DNA of 64,000 bases, taken from positions 62,001-126,000 of the forward strand of contig CANRPJ010000004.1 in the NCBI GenBank assembly GCA_947632485.1. Reading direction: 5' to 3'. Below are positions 1 through 9,285 of this stretch, one piece after another. Under the pieces are notes generated by a model. The model saw nothing but the letters and a program-made list of their open reading frames with translations, ran no database searches and was not told where the DNA came from. The first letter of the stretch is position 1; every line of letters begins with the position of its first letter. Position numbers and translations under genes: made by a program. Origin of the DNA: an uncultured Muribaculaceae bacterium (lineage in GTDB: Bacteria; Bacteroidota; Bacteroidia; Bacteroidales; Muribaculaceae).

Positions 1-112
1 GCAGAATCAGCACTGCGATCACCACGCACTCAATCGTGACAGCAAGCCAGTCAGGCATACAGCCCGTGAGAAGGTTATTGAACCAGTTGGTGATTATTCC
101 AAAATTGAACAT
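1..112 (-). CDS. nuoH: NADH-quinone oxidoreductase subunit H, N-terminal fragment
   Basis: Reading the minus strand from the ATG at 112 gives an open frame of 37 codons that runs off the window edge, beginning MFNFGIITNWFNNLLT and passing into a hydrophobic stretch (about residues 23-37). This matches the short amphipathic leader and first membrane helix of Bacteroidetes NuoH, the membrane subunit that helps form the quinone chamber of complex I. It lies 34 bp downstream of nuoCD on the same strand, the expected place for nuoH in an A-B-CD-H operon. Only the first helix is visible, so the identification rests on position plus this short similarity. Confidence 0.8.
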   Translation of the reverse strand, partial: MFNFGIITNWFNNLLTGCMPDWLAVTIECVVIAVLIL

Positions 113-146
113 AACTGACAGCCAGTTTCTTATTTAATCTATTCTA

Positions 147-1778
147 TTATCTGTCTATATCCGGAATCACGAAATCGAGCGCAGCTCCAATCGTAATCAG
201 GTCAGCAATCATATACCCTGTGCAGCAGAGATCCATCACTCCCACGAGATTGAAGCAGGGGCTCTGGAAATGCACGCGCGCAGGGGTCTTCTCTCCATCG
301 GATTCGATATAGACGCCGAAGGTGCCGCGGCTTGCCTCCACCTGCTGATACCAGCGACCTACAGGCAGCTTGACAATTTTCGGAACCTGAGCGCGAACCG
401 GGCCTTCAGGAATATTATCAACCAGCTGCTCAAGAATCCTTGCGCTCTGCTCGATTTCCTTCATGCGCACCATGTAGCGGGAATATGAATCGCAACCGTA
501 TTCCAGCACCTCATCAAACTCCACATCGGCATAAGCTGCATAGGGGTGCTTCTTGCGGCAGTCGCACGACCAGCCAGAACCGCGTCCGGAGGGACCGGTA
601 ATAGCATAGTTGATAGCGTCTTCCTTTTTCAGCATTCCCACACCAACCATACGGTTTTTGGCAATGATGTTGCCGCTAAACACCTGATGATATTCTTTCA
701 GGCGCGAGGGCAGAATCTCCAGAAGAGCTTTCACATCTTTCTGGAAATCCGGGTGAAGGTCGGCAATTACGCCACCGATCACATTATAATTCATCGACAT
801 GCGTGCGCCACACGTCTTTTCGAAGATATCAAGAATCTGCTCGCGCTCACGGAAGCCATAGAAGAACGCCGTGGTAGCTCCAAGGTCCATTGCCGTACAG
901 CCGAACGAAAGGAGATGCGAAGAGATGCGCATCAGCTCGTCCATCATAGTGCGGATCACGACAGCGCGCGCCGGCACCTCGAGTCCCATAGCCTTTTCGA
1001 TGCAGGAGCAGAGACAATGACGGTTCTGATGAGCCGACATATAATCCATACGATCCGTAAAATGGAGCATCTGAGGATAGCCGAGGCTTTCGCACAGTTT
1101 CTCGATTCCGCGGTGGATATATCCGCTCACTACATCGACCTTCTTAACCACCTCACCGTCAACAGCCGTACGGAAGCGCATCACTCCGTGGGTACTGGGG
1201 TGCTGAGGACCAATGTTCACTACGTAATCGTTCTCCTCAAAGACCTTCTTCTTATGCTCCGTCACCGTACCGTCAGCCTCTTCAATCAGCTGCATGGTAT
1301 CATCTTCATTCTCCTCATCATTGAGGCGAACCGGATTCAGCTTCGGATCATCGTCATAATCCTTGCGGAGAGGATAGCCCACCCAGTCATTGCGCAGGAA
1401 GAAGCGGCGCATGTCGGGGTGGTTAATAAATTTGATACCGTAGAAGTCGTAGACCTCACGTTCCTGAAAATTAGCTACATGCCAAAGATCCTGCACGCTG
1501 TGGATCATCGGGTTCTCGCGATCGGCTACAGCCACCTTCACAGCCAGCATATCCCAGTTGTGAGCTGTGCTCGTAAGGTAGTAGACTACCCCGAGCGACT
1601 CCTTCCAATCCATGCCCACCACAGCTGAGAGCACATCGAAATTCAGTTCCGGATCCTCTTTAAGCGCTTTTGCCAGCGGATACCAATCCTTTTCCGGCAC
1701 CGACACCAAGAGGCATTCTCCCTCTTCAAACTCCGCTACCGGGCAAAGTTTCGAGATTTTTTCTTTTATATCGCTCAT
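147..1778 (-). CDS. nuoCD: NADH-quinone oxidoreductase subunit C/D fusion
   Basis: A 543-residue fused 30-kDa plus 49-kDa subunit of respiratory complex I, part of the peripheral arm that carries electrons to quinone. Residues 1-150 are the NuoC part, with the family signature EREVYDFYGIKF near 106-117. A charged linker of about 35 residues follows, then NuoD from about 186, opening with NIGPQHPSTHG (188-198). The frame is open further upstream to 1880, but that extension overlaps nuoB and has no family similarity. The ATG at 1778 gives MSDIKEKISK and a 34-bp gap after nuoB. Fused C/D is usual in Bacteroidetes and enterobacteria. It is cotranscribed with nuoA and nuoB from the promoter at 2859-2890. 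Confidence 0.95.
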   Translation of the reverse strand: MSDIKEKISKLCPVAEFEEGECLLVSVPEKDWYPLAKALKEDPELNFDVLSAVVGMDWKESLGVVYYLTSTAHNWDMLAVKVAVADRENPMIHSVQDLWHVANFQEREVYDFYGIKFINHPDMRRFFLRNDWVGYPLRKDYDDDPKLNPVRLNDEENEDDTMQLIEEADGTVTEHKKKVFEENDYVVNIGPQHPSTHGVMRFRTAVDGEVVKKVDVVSGYIHRGIEKLCESLGYPQMLHFTDRMDYMSAHQNRHCLCSCIEKAMGLEVPARAVVIRTMMDELMRISSHLLSFGCTAMDLGATTAFFYGFREREQILDIFEKTCGARMSMNYNVIGGVIADLHPDFQKDVKALLEILPSRLKEYHQVFSGNIIAKNRMVGVGMLKKEDAINYAITGPSGRGSGWSCDCRKKHPYAAYADVEFDEVLEYGCDSYSRYMVRMKEIEQSARILEQLVDNIPEGPVRAQVPKIVKLPVGRWYQQVEASRGTFGVYIESDGEKTPARVHFQSPCFNLVGVMDLCCTGYMIADLITIGAALDFVIPDIDR

Positions 1779-1812
1779 GTCGACAGTCAGGTTATAGTTT
1801 GGTATCGAGGTC

Positions 1813-2421
1813 TTAATATTGATCCTTCTCTTCAGGGTGCTCGGCAAAGAACTCTGCGATCTTCTCCTTCCGGTTTGCACCGCCGAAGAATTTCTGCACC
1901 TTAATCTTACGTTGCAGTTGCATCAGGCCGTAGAACATAGCCTCGGGACGCGGCGGACAGCCGGGAATAAACACATCTACAGGGATAATGTCTTCTACAC
2001 CCTTCAGCACGCAATATGATTTCTTGAAAGGACCTCCGGATACGGCGCATCCTCCACAGGCAATCACATATTTCGGTTCAGCCAGCTGCTCATACAGGCG
2101 CAAAAGCACCGGAGCCATACGATGCACGATCGTGCCCTGCACCATTATATAGTCAGCCTGGCGCGGCGAGTTACGGGCAACCTCGGCTCCGAAACGCGCC
2201 ATATCATAACGCGCAGCGCCGAGACACATAAACTCGATAGCGCAGCAGCTCGTGCCGAAGCAGAGAGGCCAGAGCGAATTAGCACGGCCCCAGTTGATCA
2301 GCTCATCGAGCTTACCGACCATTACATTCGCTCCAGTAGCGTTGAGTTCTTCTACGAGCTTGTCGATATACTCGTTGTCCTTGAAGTCCTCACGCTTCAT
2401 GTCTTTAATTTTCACTTCCAT
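1813..2421 (-). CDS. nuoB: NADH-quinone oxidoreductase subunit B
   Basis: The 202-residue subunit carrying the N2 [4Fe-4S] cluster, last in the electron chain before quinone. The expected ligands are all visible: the adjacent cysteine pair 59-60 in [13 protein letters not shown], Cys125 in CGGCAVSGG, and Cys155 in IPGCPPRPE. The start is set at the ATG at 2421 ([10 protein letters not shown]); the open frame above it lies inside nuoA. This start overlaps the last 10 bases of nuoA, suggesting translational coupling. The product sits at the junction of the peripheral and membrane arms, on the cytoplasmic side. Length and motifs are normal for the family. Confidence 0.95.
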   Translation of the reverse strand: MEVKIKDMKREDFKDNEYIDKLVEELNATGANVMVGKLDELINWGRANSLWPLCFGTSCCAIEFMCLGAARYDMARFGAEVARNSPRQADYIMVQGTIVHRMAPVLLRLYEQLAEPKYVIACGGCAVSGGPFKKSYCVLKGVEDIIPVDVFIPGCPPRPEAMFYGLMQLQRKIKVQKFFGGANRKEKIAEFFAEHPEEKDQY

Positions 2422-2783
2422 ACGAGAGCTCCTTTCTTCCAGGCGTAAGCCAGACCAAGTACAAGAATGAAAAGAAAGACACCAATGCAAAGCAGGCCCT
2501 TAGGTCCGAGAGTATTCATTATTACAGCCCACGGGTAAAGGAACACCGTCTCAACATCGAACACCAAAAAGAGAATGGCGAAAATGTAGTAACCGGCCTT
2601 GAACTGAATCATCGACGCTCCACGCGTCGGAATTCCGCACTCATAAGCCTCGCCTTTTCTTACCGTAAATGAATGGGGAGAAATCAGCTTCGCTATCCAA
2701 AGCGCAGCACATACGAGAAGCATGCCCGTAAGCGTCGCCGTAATTGCAAGCGTACCATTGCCTATCTCCAGCAGCAAACCCAT
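2412..2783 (-). CDS. nuoA: NADH-quinone oxidoreductase subunit A
   Basis: A 123-residue inner-membrane subunit with three hydrophobic segments (about 8-33, 62-84, 92-115). The conserved family stretch YECGIPTRG precedes helix 2, and [17 protein letters not shown] lies across helix 2 and its loop; the acidic D-E pair in that loop is characteristic of NuoA. It is the first gene of the operon. The ATG at 2783 lies about 75 bases downstream of a near-perfect Bacteroidetes promoter. The 3' end overlaps nuoB by 10 bases. Confidence 0.95.
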   Translation of the reverse strand: MGLLLEIGNGTLAITATLTGMLLVCAALWIAKLISPHSFTVRKGEAYECGIPTRGASMIQFKAGYYIFAILFLVFDVETVFLYPWAVIMNTLGPKGLLCIGVFLFILVLGLAYAWKKGALVWK

Positions 2784-2858
2784 ATAAATGTGTTAATGTT
2801 AGTTAGTTACAGTTGTTTTAATGCAGAATAGCCCCTTGCGGTGGGCTAAACCACGGCG

Positions 2859-2890
2859 CAAAGTTAGGAAAAACCTCTAAAATGTGCAAA
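2859..2890 (-). promoter_or_regulatory. Bacteroidetes-type promoter of the nuo operon
   Basis: On the minus strand TTTG (2890-2887) is followed after exactly 20 bp by TAACTTTG (2866-2859), matching the TTTG / TAnnTTTG primary-sigma consensus. The transcript would have a leader of about 70 bases containing a small hairpin (TAGCCC pairing with GGGGCTA). It starts just after the 3' end of the ccsBA-like gene, so the nuo genes can be expressed independently of that operon. Confidence 0.8.
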
Positions 2891-2896
2891 CGAATG

Positions 2897-4858
2897 TTAC
2901 GCGTAGCTGTGCATTCCGCCTAATAAAAAGTTGACCCCGAAATAGGTCATGACCACACTTAGAAAGGCAATTGAGAGATACAGGTTCAACCATAAAGGCT
3001 TCCGCATAAGGTGCAACAGGCGCCTGTGTAGCGGAAGGCTATATATAAGGAGGGTAATGAGTGCCCAGGTCTCTTTCGGATCCCAACCCCAATATCTGCC
3101 CCACGACTGGTTTGCCCATATTGCGCCTACAAAGATGCCACATGCCAGAAAAACAACTGCCGGACGGAGCACTTTAAGCGAGAGAGCAATTGCCGCGGTC
3201 CGCTTATCAGGTGATCCTATAGTCAGCGCATAGAGAGAGTTAAGCATCACGAGTGCAAGCAGCGTGTAGGCGGTCATTACCAAAAGCACATGAACGCTTA
3301 GCAGCGGCGATGCCAAAACCGGCAGCAAGGGCGACAAGGTAGCATCTCCGGGACTCATCACATTTACCATGAGTGCCATTCCTCCTACGAGAAGCAACAT
3401 AGCGCCCACGTATGGCCTTCGCCAGCATGCCACAGATGCGCAGCCCGCGGCTATCCAACCCATAGCCTGCATGGTTTCGTAGCCGTTGCTTAGAGGTATA
3501 TGTCCGGCTATGATCCAACGCATCGCAATCATGGCCGACAACCAGAGAAAAAGCACGCAAGCAGCCGTCCCTGTCGCAATCCTTACCATACTTCCTCTTC
3601 GCCGGCAAAGAATCCAGCCGATAATACCCGCAATAATCGCTATGCAGGCCGGCAGTAAGTCCTTATTCAATTTGTAGTAGCATAGCTCAAGGTGCAGTTT
3701 TCTCTCTGATAGCCCCGGAAGCTGTTCTTTCTGATAATTTCTGATACGCCCGATGGCTGACAGCGCTTCCTCCCGATCGCCGAGCGCAATCGACCGGGCA
3801 AGATCATTGACAGACCTGGTTATGAATACCCACTGCGGCAATTCCATCTTTGAGGGCTTCATATCAGCATGAGATAGCCATTCCTGCCTTCCTAAGGCGG
3901 ATTTATAAGGAAAGATTCTTAGTAGCTGACCCGTGCAAAGAGCCGTTATGAGCATTACCCTCTCATTCGCCTCCTGCACTCCCTTATCGCCGATATCGCT
4001 AAGCAAGGGCTGAAGCTTATAACCTTCAGGACCGAAGAAATCGATAAGGCGTGCGTACTGGCCATCAATACCCAAAGCTTTCTTCACCTTCTCACCTTTC
4101 ACCTTGATTATCGGCTCGCGCTTCCAGGAGTCATAATCGAAAAGCCAACCAAGCATCACTTCCGTAGCGGATTTACCTTTATATTCGCTTTTACCATATA
4201 CGCGGTTCAGAATATCAGCAGCCATACTTCCTGCCGGTGCCACCCTCTCACCCCAATACACTCTCAGCTCTGAAAAATCATTGGCCACTCTCCCGCCTGA
4301 CGCATAGAAGCATACAAGCATTGAGAAAGCTATTGCTAAGGATCTCCTTCTTTTCCGCAGGCTCTTCAGAAGCCAGCCTGCCAACATCAAGGCAGATGAG
4401 CCGAACAACAAGAAATAGCCCGTATAAGTAACAGCTATGCCCCAAGGATCATGATTCACTGTCAGGGTCGTTTCATCTTCTCCCATAGCTTTCTGACAGA
4501 AGCGGAAACCATCTATCTCCAATACCTTATTCATCGAAACCCGCCTGATTTCGCTCCTCTCTCCTCGGGTCACTGTCAAGACGCTAACAAAATCTTTTGG
4601 AGCGGTTGTAGCCTCATGATACTCCACCATACAGCTGTCGAGGCTCAGGGCGAATGGGAATTTTCCCATTTCGCCTTCATCGGTAAGAAACTCCTTTACA
4701 TGCTGTCCGCGTATCAAAGTAACGGAGCCATTCACACCCGATATCCAAGTCACGCACGCACCGATGAGAATTATCAGCAGAGCGAGATGAAAACAGGCAG
4801 TGGCCGGCGAGCGCAATGCCCACCGGCCAATACTGAAACTATTACCCTTATTTTTCAT
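2897..4858 (-). CDS. Fused cytochrome c biogenesis protein (CcsB/ResB-CcsA type)
   Basis: A 653-residue membrane protein predicted to deliver heme across the inner membrane and attach it to CXXCH motifs of c-type cytochromes (System II). The N-terminal part has a ResB/CcsB look: helices near 15-40, 148-168 and 173-190, with a large periplasmic region. The C-terminal third is CcsA-like with several helices and the WWD-type motif WGWDPKETWAL (590-600), which binds heme. Its ATG overlaps the stop codon of the upstream diheme protein by one base (TGATG), implying coupled translation. The neighbour with two CXXCH sites is the obvious substrate. Whether it also serves other cytochromes cannot be seen here. 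Confidence 0.88.
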   Translation of the reverse strand: MKNKGNSFSIGRWALRSPATACFHLALLIILIGACVTWISGVNGSVTLIRGQHVKEFLTDEGEMGKFPFALSLDSCMVEYHEATTAPKDFVSVLTVTRGERSEIRRVSMNKVLEIDGFRFCQKAMGEDETTLTVNHDPWGIAVTYTGYFLLFGSSALMLAGWLLKSLRKRRRSLAIAFSMLVCFYASGGRVANDFSELRVYWGERVAPAGSMAADILNRVYGKSEYKGKSATEVMLGWLFDYDSWKREPIIKVKGEKVKKALGIDGQYARLIDFFGPEGYKLQPLLSDIGDKGVQEANERVMLITALCTGQLLRIFPYKSALGRQEWLSHADMKPSKMELPQWVFITRSVNDLARSIALGDREEALSAIGRIRNYQKEQLPGLSERKLHLELCYYKLNKDLLPACIAIIAGIIGWILCRRRGSMVRIATGTAACVLFLWLSAMIAMRWIIAGHIPLSNGYETMQAMGWIAAGCASVACWRRPYVGAMLLLVGGMALMVNVMSPGDATLSPLLPVLASPLLSVHVLLVMTAYTLLALVMLNSLYALTIGSPDKRTAAIALSLKVLRPAVVFLACGIFVGAIWANQSWGRYWGWDPKETWALITLLIYSLPLHRRLLHLMRKPLWLNLYLSIAFLSVVMTYFGVNFLLGGMHSYA

Positions 4859-6510
4859 CAGATAGCATCGACAAAAGTGCAGACCGCGTCTCTGTCAGCT
4901 TTCGGCAACGAGCGGAATTTCCTGATGCTTTCATAAGCATCGCTCTGAGGCGAATAGCCATGCCACATGATTGCCTCAAGAGCTGTCCGGGCGCGGTTAT
5001 CGTGCATACGGTCAGCCGTCGACGTGCCCTGTACCTTCTGGTGCAGACCTCGACCCCAGAGCGGAGTAGTGCGGCACCAATCGCCGCGAATATCACTGGC
5101 CATCATCAGCTTATGCTGCACCATATCCGTATAAGGCCATATCTTCTGATTCGGATAGCGCGGCAACTCGTTGCCTTTGAAGAAGCGTGCCGGATCTACT
5201 ATGTTATCCGGACCCGTGGTCCAGGAGGGACGATGGCAGTAAGCACAACCGATCTCTGTGAAGAGTTCCTTACCTCTTATCACATCGGGATTGTCAACAT
5301 CACGCACAGCGGGCACTGCGAGCCCACGGTGCCATACCATAAGGTCGGTATATTCCTCATCGGTCATTTCCACCGGAAGGTCCTTCGCATTCAGATACGC
5401 CATAATACGCTGTTCCATAGTGCCCTCCCACCAGGAAGCGTGTTCTTTCTTAGGATCAATTCTTGCGATATAGGCATCAAATCCGGCCTGTACTTCCGGG
5501 TCTTTGGAAGAATACTCGGCATAGGTACCCGCTGCATCGAGATAATGATACCTTCTGTCGGAGCGGGTCACGTTTGTGATATTCCATATTGCATTAGCTC
5601 CTGCCGCATCTTGCAAAGGACCGCGGGAAAGAGCGTAGGTAAAGCGGCGCGCATAGCCCGTGCCGTCGCCTTGCAGGGCGTTTTTGTAGAGTCCGGTCCA
5701 ATCTCCGTTGGCAAAAAAGGCAGGGTTGAGGCCATTCTGCATGAATCCGTCGGCTTCCTCCTTTTGATATTGAGCCTTGATGTCGGCCTCTGTAATGGCA
5801 TCGAGCAGACCGGTTCCATAGATTCCGATAGTGCTTTCCAGCTTCACCTCATAGGCCGTAGGAAGCTTGTAACCCTGATTCACCACATAAATAGCGTCTT
5901 GCGGCATCGTCACGGTAGGATATATAAGTTCGTAGGTCTCGCCATCATCGAACTTATTGCCCCAGCCATCTACTGCCTGATTCCAGTGCACCTTGATCTT
6001 GCTCTCATCAATAGGAGCCTTGAAGGGCGCCACCGCATAACCCTGAGGCATTCCAGCCAGCCAGCTCACATAACCCTCTGTGGCCGGATCATACACTACC
6101 AGCAGACAGCCGTTGCCGGGATCTGAGGTATAGAATGACCCTTCCGGCAGCTTCTGCCCGTGGCCATAGTTCGGGTGGCAGTGAAGGCATGAGGTGCGGA
6201 TATACACAGGGCCGAGACCGCTTCTGACTCCCTCCTGATTTGCCATGAAAGGTTTCTCAAACAGAGCCTCTCCATTCTTGAAAGATTGATACAGTCCCTG
6301 ATTATCCACAGCCGCCGACGGCTGCTCGAAAGCATTCTGAGTCGCCAGAAAAGTGGTGCCCAACTCGCCGCCGGCATAATACCAGTCAGGTTTCTCACTT
6401 TTATTCCCTTCTCCTTCATCGGGTATTGCAGTGCCCTCGTCGGCACACGCTACCAGTGCCGGCAGCGCCAAGGCTGCCAGCACCAGTCGGAGTTCAGATA
6501 GTTTCATCAT
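4858..6510 (-). CDS. DUF1111 diheme thiol-oxidoreductase-like lipoprotein
   Basis: A roughly 550-residue exported protein of the DUF1111 (di-heme oxidoreductase) family. The chosen start is one of two consecutive ATGs (6510 or 6507); the open frame above it enters the preceding gene. A lipobox LVAC puts the lipidated cysteine at about residue 22. Two c-type heme sites are visible: CLHCH at 108-112 and CAYCH further on (in IGCAYCHRPSW). The family is often encoded beside imelysin-type proteins in Bacteroidetes and Proteobacteria, where a role in iron or redox metabolism is suspected but not settled. It follows the imelysin gene after 16 bp and overlaps the cytochrome-assembly gene by one base. 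Precise substrate unknown. Confidence 0.85.
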   Translation of the reverse strand: MMKLSELRLVLAALALPALVACADEGTAIPDEGEGNKSEKPDWYYAGGELGTTFLATQNAFEQPSAAVDNQGLYQSFKNGEALFEKPFMANQEGVRSGLGPVYIRTSCLHCHPNYGHGQKLPEGSFYTSDPGNGCLLVVYDPATEGYVSWLAGMPQGYAVAPFKAPIDESKIKVHWNQAVDGWGNKFDDGETYELIYPTVTMPQDAIYVVNQGYKLPTAYEVKLESTIGIYGTGLLDAITEADIKAQYQKEEADGFMQNGLNPAFFANGDWTGLYKNALQGDGTGYARRFTYALSRGPLQDAAGANAIWNITNVTRSDRRYHYLDAAGTYAEYSSKDPEVQAGFDAYIARIDPKKEHASWWEGTMEQRIMAYLNAKDLPVEMTDEEYTDLMVWHRGLAVPAVRDVDNPDVIRGKELFTEIGCAYCHRPSWTTGPDNIVDPARFFKGNELPRYPNQKIWPYTDMVQHKLMMASDIRGDWCRTTPLWGRGLHQKVQGTSTADRMHDNRARTALEAIMWHGYSPQSDAYESIRKFRSLPKADRDAVCTFVDAI

Positions 6511-6526
6511 CGACAAAGCAATCGGA

Positions 6527-7702
6527 TTAATCTTTTCCAAGCAGCTGATACACATCTTCCAACACGTCTACCAGATCATCGCCTACCACGGCTACCGCTT
6601 TAGTGGCCTCCGGCCCCGTAGCATTTTTTGCAAACGGCTCAGGAATAGCCTTGATAGCATTGCGCGCATCAGTGAGAGCCTGGCGCAGACGGGAATCGAG
6701 GTCGGCATCCTTACTCTTCACATAATCGGATATTGAAGCCGCGCCGGCCGTCGATCCGAGATAACTATTCTCAATCGAAATGATATTATCTTCGAAATCT
6801 TCAATAGAATTAAGGCTATAAGGCGATTCTATATAGTTGCGGTCTTCATCGCTTGAAGCGTTGTTCGGTCGTCCGATCTTCGTATGTCCCACCTCATCGG
6901 CTATATCAATACAGCCCTGGATAATCTCTTCTGCAGCGTCCTGAAAAGTCTTGAAGCGTGATCCGGCGCTCCCGGCATTCTTCATCTCCCAACCATACTG
7001 CTCGCCGTAGTCAAGTTCAGCCTCTTCAAGCACCGCCTGCTTATCCGCCGAAATTGCGTCGGTTCCTGCCCAGCAGGCTTCCAGGCACACGCACTGGTCA
7101 CGCAGATCGCCCACCACGGCCAGCAGATATGTCAGCTCCTCCGGAGTGTAATTGGAAGAATGAGTCAGCGCCGTATTACCATCTGCACTCAGCTCAAACA
7201 GCATATACTCAACTGAATGGAAACCGAGCAGTCCATAACCGGCATTGTTGGCGATATCCCAGTTTCTTCCGCTGCGGATATCGGATAAGAGATTATCCAT
7301 AGCCGCCTTGTCGAGAGGCCACGAATCGATATGAGGGTCAATATTATGCTGTGCGGCAGGACCGAAAAGGAAAGCCTCACTTCTCTCCCAGGCCTTCCGG
7401 CTTGCTTTCCAGGCATCGCCGGCAGCCTTAATATCGGCTTCCGCAAGGGTGCCGTCCTCATGCTTTACCTGCATTATTTCGCATAGGTCATACAACTCCA
7501 TAGCGCGGTCTGCCATCTCCTTATAGGTCGGTAGCACCGTGCCGTCTATATAAGGAGTAAGAGCTGCTTTCAAAGCGATTTCCTTTGCGTTAAGCCCGGG
7601 ATCCACGCCCGGATTCGGATCAGAATCATTACTGTCGGAACAGTTTACCATTCCTATCGTCAGGACGCCGGCAAGCGCCCGGGTTGAAAATTTTAGTTTC
7701 AT
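6527..7702 (-). CDS. Imelysin-family (IrpA-like) lipoprotein
   Basis: A 391-residue lipoprotein: signal peptide followed by Cys21 (GMVNC), then an all-helical imelysin domain. The family motif GxHxxE is present as GFHSVE at 160-165. Imelysin-like proteins (EfeO M75 domain, IrpA, ICMP) are linked to iron acquisition; none is proven to be a peptidase here. The gene lies between a porin and a diheme cytochrome-like gene in one operon, which suggests a metal-uptake or redox module in the envelope. It starts 25 bp downstream of the porin stop. Family assignment is firm; function is inferred. Confidence 0.87.
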   Translation of the reverse strand: MKLKFSTRALAGVLTIGMVNCSDSNDSDPNPGVDPGLNAKEIALKAALTPYIDGTVLPTYKEMADRAMELYDLCEIMQVKHEDGTLAEADIKAAGDAWKASRKAWERSEAFLFGPAAQHNIDPHIDSWPLDKAAMDNLLSDIRSGRNWDIANNAGYGLLGFHSVEYMLFELSADGNTALTHSSNYTPEELTYLLAVVGDLRDQCVCLEACWAGTDAISADKQAVLEEAELDYGEQYGWEMKNAGSAGSRFKTFQDAAEEIIQGCIDIADEVGHTKIGRPNNASSDEDRNYIESPYSLNSIEDFEDNIISIENSYLGSTAGAASISDYVKSKDADLDSRLRQALTDARNAIKAIPEPFAKNATGPEATKAVAVVGDDLVDVLEDVYQLLGKD

Positions 7703-7727
7703 AAGTCAGTATGTAATTATTTTGTTT

Positions 7728-9023
7728 TCAAAAGAACCAGCCGGAATAACCTACTCCTATAGAGACCGAAGGCTCGTTGTTATAGGGATTCTTGAGTAAC
7801 CGGCAGGAATATTCAGCTTTCACCATCACCTGTTTTATGGGATACCAGTTGAGGCCTGCGCTGATTTTCTGGCGGTTGCACCATTGCAGTCCGCTTCCGG
7901 TTTCCATCTTATACATGGAGTTGTAATAATCATAGCGCGCGAAAGGATAGAGTCGCTGGTTTCTCACCGCTTTGGAACCCATTAGGGAGAATACGTCGTA
8001 GCCGGCCTCTACGCCTGTTGCTATCGCATCGGAAGCTACGCTCTGCCTCTTTGAGGTAGAATTCTTCGACATCGAAATATTGAAGCGCGAAATCTCTGCC
8101 GCATCGCTAAGATGCCCATAGTCGAAGAAACCGCGGGCTATGAAATTACCTGTATTGTAAGCGAAATCAAACGATCCTATAGTCACAGTGCCGCGAATCC
8201 CCTCGTTGCGGCTGTTGGAAGTATCATAGAGGGTATTACGGAAGCTATTGCCTACATAGCCGCTCACGCTGAGTCGCAACGGCTTCACCGGCCTATAGTC
8301 CACACGCGCCGCCACAGCATAGTTATTGGCAATCTTAAATTCAAAAGGCGAAGCGGAGCCGTCGTGAATCCAGCCTTGATTGCCGAACCGCTCGCTATCG
8401 AGACCGGGAAGAAACATCAGCTGGTATCTCCAGTTGGCAGCTTCGCCCCATAGCGTGACTGCTACTTCATGCCATGTGCACGGCATAATGGTATTCTCAC
8501 CTTCAGGACGATACACGCCGAAGAACTGATCGGGCTCATGGTGCGCGTTAGTGGCACCTATAGGCACAATCTGCATACCGACCTTAAGATTCATCTGCTT
8601 CATGAAGGTCTTCTGAATCCAGAACTGCTCGAGCGCCACCTCTCCGCCACGCTCAATCTCCTTCTCATATTCGCCGCTTTCCTCTGTCTCTATCTCAAAA
8701 GCGCTCTCTACTCCGCCATGCTCGAACTCTATTTCCGAACCCATGCTCCAGCCTTTACCGAAATCATAGCCAAGATAGATCACCACATGAGGCAGATCAA
8801 AACGCCCATGGCCGCCATCATTGGCTGCACTCGCAGGATCAGTGTAACGCTGATAACGATCGCTATAGAAATTTCGGGTAAATACGGCCTCACCATAACC
8901 GCCCACATGGAGACGCTTCACCTTATTGATCCAAGATGAAACTGTGCTGTCGGCCGGCTCAGAGGCTGTGGCGACGAGGGAAAGCGAACAGAACGCTGCT
9001 GTAACAATGCTTCTTATAGTCAT
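7728..9023 (-). CDS. Outer-membrane porin-like beta-barrel protein
   Basis: About 431 residues: signal peptide (MTIRSIVTAAFCSLSLVATA), a short linker, then alternating hydrophobic/aromatic beta-strands to a C-terminal aromatic residue (GVGYSGWFF), as in outer-membrane barrels. It resembles the porin type found next to imelysin genes in Bacteroidetes. The frame extends upstream to a GTG at 9053, but the promoter -7 box at 9058-9065 implies transcription starts near 9054, so the ATG at 9023 is preferred. It is the first gene of the porin-imelysin-DUF1111-Ccs operon. The substrate cannot be read from the sequence. Confidence 0.8.
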   Translation of the reverse strand: MTIRSIVTAAFCSLSLVATASEPADSTVSSWINKVKRLHVGGYGEAVFTRNFYSDRYQRYTDPASAANDGGHGRFDLPHVVIYLGYDFGKGWSMGSEIEFEHGGVESAFEIETEESGEYEKEIERGGEVALEQFWIQKTFMKQMNLKVGMQIVPIGATNAHHEPDQFFGVYRPEGENTIMPCTWHEVAVTLWGEAANWRYQLMFLPGLDSERFGNQGWIHDGSASPFEFKIANNYAVAARVDYRPVKPLRLSVSGYVGNSFRNTLYDTSNSRNEGIRGTVTIGSFDFAYNTGNFIARGFFDYGHLSDAAEISRFNISMSKNSTSKRQSVASDAIATGVEAGYDVFSLMGSKAVRNQRLYPFARYDYYNSMYKMETGSGLQWCNRQKISAGLNWYPIKQVMVKAEYSCRLLKNPYNNEPSVSIGVGYSGWFF

Positions 9024-9057
9024 TTCGATGGTCTGATGTCGGTTAATTTTCACATTG

Positions 9058-9089
9058 CAAAATTACCCAGACCCGCCCCCGGGGACAAT
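9058..9089 (-). promoter_or_regulatory. Promoter of the porin-imelysin-cytochrome operon
   Basis: Minus strand: ATTG (9089-9086), 20 bp, then TAATTTTG (9065-9058). The -7 box fits TAnnTTTG exactly; the upstream box matches TTG with A in place of the first T. A GC-rich run occupies the spacer. It places the transcript start a few bases above 9054 and decides the porin start codon. Confidence 0.65.
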
Positions 9090-9250
9090 ACTCCATTTTG
9101 AGTAATTTAACTACCCTTCCTTAGCCGCCAATACCTACTTATGCTTAAGGATACCAAATCATACATACCGAATCCGGTCAAACAGTTCTGATCCGAAGCC
9201 GGCAGCAACTTTATATGGCACTCTCCCGACAGAATTTCGATTTAATTTGT

Positions 9251-9258
9251 TATTTTTG
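9251..9258 (+). promoter_or_regulatory. -7 box of the sdaA promoter
   Basis: TATTTTTG fits TAnnTTTG and lies 27 bases before the sdaA ATG. No good TTTG box is seen at the right distance, so only the -7 element is supported. It is divergent from the porin promoter. The rest of 9090-9250 shows no gene or obvious structure. Confidence 0.5.
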
Positions 9259-9285
9259 TAGTCTCTCTCCGCAAAAATATCAGCA

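Noticed and set aside
546-1628. Long open frame on the plus strand opposite nuoCD
   Set aside because: It is the antisense of a highly conserved gene, has no promoter or homology and a shadow-like composition.
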